Shown here: piece by piece, positions 28,755 through 37,000 of the stretch
Layout of the letters: the number at the start of each line of letters is the position of its first letter
How positions within the stretch are numbered: position 1 is the first letter of the stretch
Source: Rhizobiales bacterium IMCC20636
GTDB lineage: Bacteria; Pseudomonadota; Alphaproteobacteria; Rhizobiales; GCA-2746425
Assembly: GCA_016865015.1 (NCBI GenBank)
Contig: CP018226.1
Coordinates: 4,309,001-4,373,000, forward strand
Length of the DNA stretch: 64,000 bases
Reading direction: 5' to 3'
The notes under the pieces: model-generated
Seen by the model: the letters and a program-made list of their open reading frames with translations, nothing else
Told to the model about the DNA's origin: nothing
The model's database searches: none
Position numbers and translations under genes: made by a program

Positions 28755-29495
28755 TCACTCTTGTACAATCAGCTTGCCACCGGACTTCGGCGGTACGATT
28801 GTCATACGAATGCCGTTCGTGAAACGGATTCGTTTGCCATTATTGTCGATGATCAATTGATTGGCCTGCATGATGCCGGTTTCGCTGTGCACCTCCACAG
28901 GCGAGCTGCTGGTCAGCTTTCCGCTTTTCAGATCAACCTCGGCATTCTGCAATATGACCTGATAGCCTTCACTTGAATCCACCCTGATGGGAGTCTTGAT
29001 AGACAGTGCCGAAGAGTTGTTATTGTACAAGCCCTCTTGTGAACGCACATCTGCCCAGGTTCCATCCTCAAGCGTGATCTTTGCGAACAGGCCATTCAAA
29101 TTGATAAGGCCCGGCTTCAGGATAGACTGGGTCGCGGTGTCAGCCTTGACTTCATAAGACTGGCCATCATCGCCAAACCCGCTCAGCTTGGGATTGTTCA
29201 TCATCACGGATGAGCCGTTGAATGACAATGTCATACCCGGATCAAGTTCCAGCCCGTCAAGATCAATTCTGGACATGAAAGTTGTGATGAAAATCAGTGT
29301 GGCCACAGTACCGATGCCGAGTACCGGCAACAGCAGGCGCAAAATGCGAACCCAAATCGAATGTCGGCGCACTTTCCTGATTTGCCGAGCCCTGTCAAAC
29401 GACATCAGATCACCCGGCGCGGGCAAATGGTTGCGGGCCGACACAACAGCGCCTGCCATCAAGCCACCTGATCCATCTGAAAGCATCTCACTCAA
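28755..29495 (-). CDS. lptC: LPS export protein LptC
   Basis: LptC anchors the LPS transport bridge in the inner membrane. The 246-residue protein has a cytosolic lead of about 45 residues, one membrane helix (SIWVRILRLLLPVLGIGTVA, about 46-70) and an OstA-like periplasmic domain with repeated beta strands (FTNGIRMTIVPPKSGGK at the end). It heads the lptC-lptA-lptB-rpoN-hpf-ptsN series. Confidence 0.88.
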   Translation of the reverse strand: MSEMLSDGSGGLMAGAVVSARNHLPAPGDLMSFDRARQIRKVRRHSIWVRILRLLLPVLGIGTVATLIFITTFMSRIDLDGLELDPGMTLSFNGSSVMMNNPKLSGFGDDGQSYEVKADTATQSILKPGLINLNGLFAKITLEDGTWADVRSQEGLYNNNSSALSIKTPIRVDSSEGYQVILQNAEVDLKSGKLTSSSPVEVHSETGIMQANQLIIDNNGKRIRFTNGIRMTIVPPKSGGKLIVQE

Positions 29496-29633
29496 CAGTT
29501 CTCAAACCCGCTAATCTTTCGTTTCTCACACCAGCCAAACAGCTGGTTTGTGACCATACAGACATATCTTCACAATATCTATAAAGCGGAAAGATTTGGT
29601 GAGAATGTGTCAAACGAATTCGTGGCACGAGTC

Positions 29634-29674
29634 CCGGGGTCTGAACTCTCATTGAAGGTTGGATCAGACCCCGG
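29634..29674. repeat. Perfect 11-bp inverted repeat (hairpin element)
   Basis: CCGGGGTCTGA at 29634-29644 is the exact reverse complement of TCAGACCCCGG at 29664-29674, with a 19-base loop. It lies just past the rnd stop on the minus strand. No T-run follows on either strand, so it is not a standard intrinsic terminator; an mRNA 3'-end stabiliser or a dispersed extragenic repeat is possible. Confidence 0.6.
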
Positions 29675-29698
29675 TTACCGTTGCTTATGAAAGCGGCG

Positions 29699-30313
29699 TC
29701 AGGAATGCGCAAAAATGTCGGTTTCCGGCCAGCCCATCAGATCAAGCCGCGCTCTTGTCGGCAGAAATTCAAAACAGGTCTGGGCAATATCCGTGCGGCC
29801 TTCGCGTTCAAGACGTTCATCCATCTGCTCTTTCAGAGCGTGGAGATACAGAACATCACTGGCAGCATATTCCTGCTGTGCCTGTGTCAATTCCTCTGCG
29901 CCCCAATTGGAGCTTTGCTGTTGCTTCGACAAATCGACATTTATCAATTCGCGACACAGTTCTTTCAAACCGTGGCGGTCCGTGTAAGTGCGCACCAGGC
30001 GCGAGGCGATTTTGGTGCAATAGATCGGGGAGGTCAGTGCGCCAAACCGGTTCAGCAGAACGGCAACATCAAAACGGGCGAAGTGAAACAGTTTCAACAC
30101 CGAGCGATCATTCAGAATGCGCGTGAGATTGGGGGCTGTTTCCTGATCCTGACTGATCTGAACCAGATCAGCGTTGCCATCTCCTGTGGAGATCTGCACC
30201 AGACAGAGCCGGTCCCGGTGTGGGTTCAAGCCCATGGTTTCGGTATCAATGGCGACAGAACTGCCAGGATCATAGTCATTTGGCAGATCGTTTTTGTGAA
30301 GGCGGATGGTCAT
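29699..30313 (-). CDS. rnd: Ribonuclease D, short form (3'-5' exonuclease domain only)
   Basis: This DEDD-family exonuclease trims RNA 3' ends. The protein of about 204 residues has the DEDD motifs: VAIDTETMGL (Asp, Glu), LFHFARFDVAVLL (Asp), and YAASDVLYLHAL (Tyr/Asp). The C-terminal HRDC domains of E. coli RNase D are absent, as is usual in alphaproteobacteria. ATG 30313 (MTIRLHKND) is chosen because conservation starts there; 20 further codons upstream are open. Confidence 0.88.
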   Translation of the reverse strand: MTIRLHKNDLPNDYDPGSSVAIDTETMGLNPHRDRLCLVQISTGDGNADLVQISQDQETAPNLTRILNDRSVLKLFHFARFDVAVLLNRFGALTSPIYCTKIASRLVRTYTDRHGLKELCRELINVDLSKQQQSSNWGAEELTQAQQEYAASDVLYLHALKEQMDERLEREGRTDIAQTCFEFLPTRARLDLMGWPETDIFAHS

Positions 30314-30402
30314 ATGGCTAGATCTCTGTTGAAGGGGAGCCGATACATAAGCGTTTAGGGCGCATCCGTCCATGGAGGCCGGAATGGTTGCCGGAAAAAA
30401 GT

Positions 30403-31701
30403 CTACTTTTCTCGAAATGCGTGTTGCAACTGGTCTGAAAACGGTTTGAGGAAATAATTGAGCGGGGAGCGTTGTGCAGTTTGCATAAATGCCTCAACCG
30501 GCATGCCCGGCCGCAGCACCAGCGGACCCAGTTTTGTGGCTTCAGCATCAGCAAGACGCAGGCGCACCGTGTAGAATGGTGCGATATCCCCACCTGGCTG
30601 GTTCAGATCGGCTGAAATGCGGGTCACCTCGCCATTGATCTGCGGCGTCAGTCTTGTGTCGGCGTTGGGGAATTGTAGCAGCGCGCTTTGGCCCATGCTG
30701 ATCCGGTCGATATCCTGAGGACGCACGCGTGCTTCCACAACCAAAGGATCACCCTCTGGCACCAGTTGCATGACTGTCTCGCCAGGTGCCAGAACCGCAC
30801 CAATGGTGGTGACCAGTAATTCATGGACCAGCCCAGAGCGCGGCGCGACAATGTCGGTTCGTCGCAAGCGCGCGGAAACAGCGTTGCGGCGCTCGCGATA
30901 TTCGCCCAACCGGGCTTCTGCATCGCGCAATTCATCCAGAGCTCGGGCGCGAAAATCATCGGTGATTTGAATCGCCTGAAGCCGGGTTTCGCTGATGCGG
31001 CCTGAAATGCGCGCCATTTCCGAGCTCAATTGTCCGGACTCGCCTCCCAGACGGGCTTGCTCGCGCTGAAGTGACAAAACGCGGGTTTTGGGAACCAGGC
31101 CACGACTGATGAGGGATGCGATGTCGGACAGTTCTTCGGCAATGAAAGCAGATTGTGCGTCTTTTGCGGCCTGCTGCGCTATCAGCCCCTTGATCTCATC
31201 ATCATATTGGTCGATCCGCTCATCCAACTGATTAAGCCTGCCCTGAATGGCGGCGTTCTGAATTTGCAGAAGACGTTGTTGACCGGACATCAAGGCGGCC
31301 ATTTCCGAATCCTCCTGTCGTGACAACAGATCCTTGTCAAAGACGATGTCTCTTGAAAAATCGCGCTCGGCACGAAGACGGGCAATTTTTGCCAGCAATT
31401 CCAGCCGCGCCGAATCCAGAATGGACAGTTCCGCCTGTGCAACGGTGCTGTCCAGCCGTATCAATGGATCGCCAGCTTTGACCGTGTCGCCCTCCTCCAC
31501 GAGGATTTCCGCGACAATCCCACCTTCCAGGTGCTGAATGCGCTTGAGGTTGCTTTCCACAACAATGGTGCCCGAAGCAATCACTGCGCCACTAATGCTG
31601 CTGAAGGTGGCCCAGGCGCCGAGGCTGCCTAGCACGAGAAGGATCGCGAGACCGCCAGCACGCTGATATCGTTTCATGGATTGTTCCGGCGACGGTCTCA
31701 T
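30403..31701 (-). CDS. Type I secretion membrane-fusion protein (HlyD family)
   Basis: This periplasmic adaptor joins an inner-membrane ABC exporter to a TolC-like channel. The 432 residues have one N-terminal membrane helix (about 14-36), a biotinyl-lipoyl-like half (RIQHLEGGIVAEILVEEGD), a long alpha-helical hairpin (about 100-270, rich in Glu/Arg/Leu/Gln), the second half (IVAPRSGLVHELLVTTIGAV) and a beta-barrel end. Its ATG overlaps the stop of the ABC gene (ATGA, 31698-31701), so the two are co-translated. Confidence 0.92.
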   Translation of the reverse strand: MRPSPEQSMKRYQRAGGLAILLVLGSLGAWATFSSISGAVIASGTIVVESNLKRIQHLEGGIVAEILVEEGDTVKAGDPLIRLDSTVAQAELSILDSARLELLAKIARLRAERDFSRDIVFDKDLLSRQEDSEMAALMSGQQRLLQIQNAAIQGRLNQLDERIDQYDDEIKGLIAQQAAKDAQSAFIAEELSDIASLISRGLVPKTRVLSLQREQARLGGESGQLSSEMARISGRISETRLQAIQITDDFRARALDELRDAEARLGEYRERRNAVSARLRRTDIVAPRSGLVHELLVTTIGAVLAPGETVMQLVPEGDPLVVEARVRPQDIDRISMGQSALLQFPNADTRLTPQINGEVTRISADLNQPGGDIAPFYTVRLRLADAEATKLGPLVLRPGMPVEAFMQTAQRSPLNYFLKPFSDQLQHAFREK

Positions 31702-33530
31702 GCGGAAACATCCTTGAGTGGCTTGCCAACAACGGCAAGCTTTTGGGCCCTGTCAGTCTCTGCTGCCGGGCGTGTTGCAATAACTTTGGCCAGCACCTCA
31801 TCCTTGTCGCCGAAGGCAATCATCCGGCCATTGCGCAACATCATCAGCTTGTCCAACGCTGCAATCGCGCTGGGACGATGGGCGACAAGTATCACCGTTC
31901 CGCCACGGGCACGCACAGAGAGCACAGCCTTGATCAAGGCCGCTTCGCCCTCGGCATCCAGATTGGCATTTGGCTCGTCGAGAATGACCAATGCCGGCTG
32001 TCCGTAAAGCGCGCGTGCCAGACCGATGCGCTGGCATTGCCCCGCTGACAGGGTGCCGCCGCGCGGGCCAATATGAGTGTTGTAACCATCCGGCAATTGC
32101 TGGATCATGTCGTGGACTGCTGCCTGCTTTGCAGCCTCAACAATATCATCAGGGCGGGCAGAAGTCTGAAAACGGGCGATGTTCTGACTGATGGTTCCCT
32201 CAAACAGATCAACCCGTTGCGGCAAATATCCCAGATATGGCCCCAACTCTACAGGGTCCCAATGATCAAGATCGGCGCCATCCAACCGCACAACACCTTG
32301 CTTCAACGGCCAGTTCCCCGTCAAAGCGCGGGCCAGCGTGGTCTTTCCGGCACCCGTGGGCCCGATGATGCCAAGGCCACTGCCCGGTTCCAGTTGAAAC
32401 GAAATGCCCTGCAGCAATGGACGCCGGTCTGTTTGCGAAAATATTGTCAGCGCTTCCACCGAGACCCGGCCCTGTGGTGCTGGAAGGGACAATCTGGACA
32501 CAGGTTTTGGCAGATCAGTCATGAGAGTGGAAAACCGCTGCCAGGCCTGCCGGAATGAAACAAAGGCCTGCCAGTGGGTGACAGATTGTTCCACCGGGGC
32601 GAGTGCACGTGACATGATGATGGAGGCAGCGATCATGGTGCCGGGCGAGATTTGCTGACGCACCGCCAGATATGCACCCAGCGCAAGAATGGCGGACTGA
32701 AAGACCAACCGCAACGTGCGCGATGATGCTGTTATTGCACCACTTTTGTCAGAGGCACTGGTTTGGGCTTCAAGCGCTTCCGTCTGCAGGAGGGTCCAGC
32801 GATCACGCACGATATTGGTCATGCCCAGCACAGAGCTTGTCTCCACATTGCGGCAACTTTCCGCGCCCAGATTCTGCGCCGCAGCCTGAGCTTTCTGGGA
32901 CTGTTCAGTCGGATCGGTAATCAGTCGGTGGTTCAATATGGCCAGACCGGCCAAAAGCAAAACAGCACACAGGGATGCAAGCCCCAACAGCGGATGCATG
33001 AGATAGATCACAAACAGATAAATCGGTGCCCAGGGCATATCGAGAAATGCCAGCGGGCCCGGGCCGGACACAAAGTTGCGGACCGTCACCAGATCCTGCA
33101 TCGGTGCCAGACCCACTTGCTCCTTCCCCAGTTTTGCATAGTGAGACACCATGTTGAATGCGGTGTGGCGGTATCGTTCATCGATCTGCTGCCCGACACG
33201 GGTCATGATGCGTCCACGGACGAACTCGAGAAATCCGTAAAGCGTGTAGAGAATTACAACCAGAATACTCAGCGCGACCAGTGTGGAGACGCTTCCGCTG
33301 GACAATACCCGGTCATAGACCTGAAGCATGAAGAGCGGGCCTGTGAGCATCAGAATATTGGTGACGAGGCTGAAACCGATAACGGAGCCGGGCACAAGTT
33401 TGATGAGTGATAATTCGGGAGGACCGGAGGCCTGCTGTCCAGATCGTGCCGGATCGGTCGCCACAGAACTGCTGGCGTGGGAACTGGCCACATCAGATTT
33501 GGCGCTATCAGGTTTCTTTTGATCTGTCAT
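31698..33530 (-). CDS. Type I secretion ABC transporter, permease/ATPase (PrtD-like)
   Basis: This 610-residue exporter fuses about six membrane helices (about 50-320) to an ATPase domain (about 355-590). It has Walker A GIIGPTGAGKTTL, signature LSAGQCQRIGLARAL and Walker B ALVILDEPNANLD. The signature has Ala-Gly and Cys where Gly-Gly and Arg are usual. A low-complexity Ser/Ala-rich lead (1-40) precedes the transporter. No C39 peptidase or CLD domain is seen, so it fits exporters of RTX proteases with uncleaved C-terminal signals. The large RTX protease at 34066 is the obvious substrate. Confidence 0.92.
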   Translation of the reverse strand: MTDQKKPDSAKSDVASSHASSSVATDPARSGQQASGPPELSLIKLVPGSVIGFSLVTNILMLTGPLFMLQVYDRVLSSGSVSTLVALSILVVILYTLYGFLEFVRGRIMTRVGQQIDERYRHTAFNMVSHYAKLGKEQVGLAPMQDLVTVRNFVSGPGPLAFLDMPWAPIYLFVIYLMHPLLGLASLCAVLLLAGLAILNHRLITDPTEQSQKAQAAAQNLGAESCRNVETSSVLGMTNIVRDRWTLLQTEALEAQTSASDKSGAITASSRTLRLVFQSAILALGAYLAVRQQISPGTMIAASIIMSRALAPVEQSVTHWQAFVSFRQAWQRFSTLMTDLPKPVSRLSLPAPQGRVSVEALTIFSQTDRRPLLQGISFQLEPGSGLGIIGPTGAGKTTLARALTGNWPLKQGVVRLDGADLDHWDPVELGPYLGYLPQRVDLFEGTISQNIARFQTSARPDDIVEAAKQAAVHDMIQQLPDGYNTHIGPRGGTLSAGQCQRIGLARALYGQPALVILDEPNANLDAEGEAALIKAVLSVRARGGTVILVAHRPSAIAALDKLMMLRNGRMIAFGDKDEVLAKVIATRPAAETDRAQKLAVVGKPLKDVSA

Positions 33531-33674
33531 TGCCGGTCTTTTGAGCCACTGGTTTCAGAACACTGCACTGCCTGTCGCAAAATCCGCCATATTGCGTAAC
33601 ATGCGAATCCAATTATTAAGAATTTCTGTATTCATCTGCCTTACAGTGCATAGCTGAAACAAGGCTTAATAATC

Positions 33675-34004
33675 GTGCAGATAAATCAAATATTCCTTTC
33701 AGCATCCCTGTGTCTGAGCACATGTCTCAGCACTGGAGTGGTGCTATTCATGACTGGGCAATCGGCTCTTGCATCAGAGGCTGAAATGCTCTCTGGCGTT
33801 GTAATTTCAGGGGGAATCAACTGTCCAATGCTGAAGTTGGACAGCGGTGAGACTGTGTCCCTGATGGGTGTCACACCACAGAACGCGCCTGTTGGATCAA
33901 CCTTCAGTGGCAGCGGAGTTTTCGTTCGCCACTCAACCTGCCAACAGGCAGAGCGCACGTTCCGGGTGGAAGCAATTCTTAACCCGGTCGAACAGGCGCA
34001 GTAA
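33675..34004 (+). CDS. Small exported protein of unknown function
   Basis: The frame encodes about 109 residues: a Leu/Ser-rich hydrophobic lead (about 4-33, possible cut after ALAS) and a mature part of about 75 residues with two cysteines (SGGINCPMLKL and RHSTCQQAER) that could form a disulfide. The pattern of a short beta-rich domain beginning SGVVISGGINCPML resembles DUF5818-type proteins, but that is a weak impression. The start is GTG 33675, with AAGG 10 bases upstream. It lies between the secretion genes and the RTX protease, 61 bases from the latter, so it may belong with it. Confidence 0.6.
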   Translation: MQINQIFLSASLCLSTCLSTGVVLFMTGQSALASEAEMLSGVVISGGINCPMLKLDSGETVSLMGVTPQNAPVGSTFSGSGVFVRHSTCQQAERTFRVEAILNPVEQAQ

Positions 34005-34065
34005 TTTTTTGATTAACAAACCATGAATACTCAACGCTGATTTGACAATAAAGAATGAGAAAATA

Positions 34066-37000
34066 GTGACCCCTGAATATACTCCAAACGATCCGCTTTA
34101 CGGCAATCAATGGCATCTGGCCCTCATCGGTCGGCTGGGGTTCACCCAAGGCCAGAATTTTTCCGGATTGGAGCGCATCTGGGCCGACCATACAGGCGAC
34201 GGCATTAAGGTCGGCATATGGGATGACGGGGTTGAGGCCGATCACTGGGATCTTGATGGCAATTACGATGCCAGCATGCAGGTGACCATCAATGGAACAC
34301 TCAATAATGGTCAACCACTGACGTCCTCAGATGGACACGGAACATCTGTCGCCGGGCTGATTGCTGCCGAGAATAATGGTACCGGCGGTGTTGGCGTGGC
34401 CTTTGACGCCAGTGTGACCGGCATTCGCATATTTGGCGGAGCGGATGATATCAACAGCAACTGGTCGCGCTATCTGCAAACTCTGAATTCACTCAGTGAA
34501 TTTGATGTCACAAATCACAGCTATGGCGGGTCACCTGACTTTGGCAATTATGGCGATGAAGCAAAATTTGAAGCCGCATCAGAAGACGGCCGAGGTGGCC
34601 TTGGAACTGTCAATGTAAAATCCGCCGGCAACAGCAATATTGACGGCAATGGTGAAGGACTGGACGCCAGCCGCTTTACTGTGACCGTCGGGGCGGTCGA
34701 TTCAGGTGGACAGGTTACATATTATTCCACCTATGGAGCGCATTTGCTGGTTTCCGCGCCTGCCGGTTCGGTAACCACTGACCGTCTGGATAATGGCAAT
34801 GGCTATGATGGGCTTTTGAACGGTGATTACACCAATCAATTCGGAGGCACGTCTGCTTCCAGTCCCATAACTGCAGGGCTGGTCTCACTCATACTGGACG
34901 CCAATCCGGGGCTTGGCTGGCGCGATGTTCAGAACATTCTCAGCTATTCCTCCGTTGGAACAGGCAGCCTCTATTCCGGCTCCACTGCCTATGAAAATCA
35001 CAGCTGGAAATGGAATGGCGGCGACAATTGGAATGGCGGCGGGCTGCATTACAGCGAGGATTATGGCTATGGCATGGTCAACGCATTCAACGCAGTGCGC
35101 ATGGCCGAAGTCTGGAGCGCATTCAACCCAACGCCCGGAACCTCGTCCAACGAGCAAAGTGTCAGCACCGGCACCGTGACTGCCAACAAGGCAATTGTCG
35201 ATCTGGCAACGCTGAGTTTTTCCTTCATGGTCAATCAGAGCGTTGCGCTGGAACATGTTGCGCTGACGATCTCACTCACCCATTCCTATTTCACTGATCT
35301 GCGGATGGACCTGACCTCCCCCGACGGGACGCAGATGTCGTTTTACAATGGTTCGAGTGGGAGCAGTTCGACCTCCGATGGCGGCTTTTCCTATACATTC
35401 GGGCTGGACGGCTATCGTGGCGAGTCAAGCTACGGGCAGTGGACTGTCCAGATTGAAGATGCCTATAATTCGGACGAAGGTATTTTGAACTCGGTGAAGT
35501 TTACAGGCTATGGGTCTTCGATCACTGAAGATGATGTCTATCACTACACCGATGAAGTTTTGGCAGCACAGGCCGCACAAAGTGGTCGCGAGACGCTGAC
35601 TGACAGCGATGGCGGTGTCGACTGGATTGATGCATCGGCGATGTATCGCGATCTGGTCCTGAACCTGTCGGAAAGCAGTACCTCCACACTTGCCGGAACA
35701 GCATTTTTGACAATCGCCCTAGGCACCACCATAGAACACGCGATTGCAGGTGACGGAAACGATCAGATCACCGGCAATGCCGAAGATAACAGCATTTACG
35801 GAATGCGCGGCGATGATGTCATGGATGGCGGCGATGGCACGGACACGGCCGTTTTCTTTGGCAGTTTTGATGACTATACCATCACCAGCGACGATGATGC
35901 CGTCACAGTCAGCGGTGCACATGGCACCGATACGCTGACCAATTTTGAATTTCTGAAATTCGATGATCAGACCATTGCCGCACCAACTCCCGGACCGGAT
36001 GTCACCGCCCCAGAATTGATCTCCAGCACTCCTGCGGATGATGCGGGGAGTGTCGAGACAGATTCCACGCTGGTTCTTGTGTTCGGTGAAACCGTGAAAA
36101 TCGGCACCGGATTTGTGACTATTCGCAATGCTGACGGCTCTGTGTGGACAACAATTGATGTCACTGACAGCTCACAAATCAGCACTGATGGTTCTTCCCT
36201 CGGGATTAACCCGACAGAGGATCTTTCCTTTGACAGTTTCTACTATGTGACAATGGATGCTGGTGCCGTACTGGACAGTTCTGACAACGCATTTTCCGGC
36301 ATTTCCGATGCTGAAGTACTGAACTTTTCCACATCGTCCCAATACAACATCATGACCGGCACCGGCGGTAGAGACCGCATCAACGGCACCAATGACGATG
36401 ATCTCATCCTGGGTGAAGGTGGGAATGATCGCCTGAACGGCCGGAACGGCGATGACATTCTGAATGGTGGACAGGGCAATGACCTTCTAGATGGCGGTTC
36501 CGGCTCTGATACGGCGTCCTATGCAGGTACGAACGGCAATGTGACTGTCACCCTTGGCAGCACAAGAGCGCAAAACACGGGCGCCGCCGGTCGCGATACA
36601 CTGCGCAATATTGAAAACCTGACAGGCGGCGATGGTGATGATGCGCTGACAGGCGACTCCGGAGCCAATATACTCTCAGGCGGTGCAGGCGACGATATGT
36701 TGCGCGGTAGTGGTGGTGACGATTTTCTGGATGGCGGTGCCGATACGGATACTGCGGTTTACGATACCAAGATGGCAGACTCCGAGATTACCTATGATAG
36801 CATAACAGGTCAGTTCACCATCTCCGGACCCGACGGCACTGATACTTTAAGCGGTGTGGAATTCTTCCAGTTCTCGGATGGAACCCTGGAAGCGGCAGAT
36901 CTCACCGTTGTGGCGCTAACCGACAATAATGATGTGCATGCAGGAGATGCGACTGACGAGCGTATCGACGGCATGGCCGGCGAAGATGACATTGATGGTG

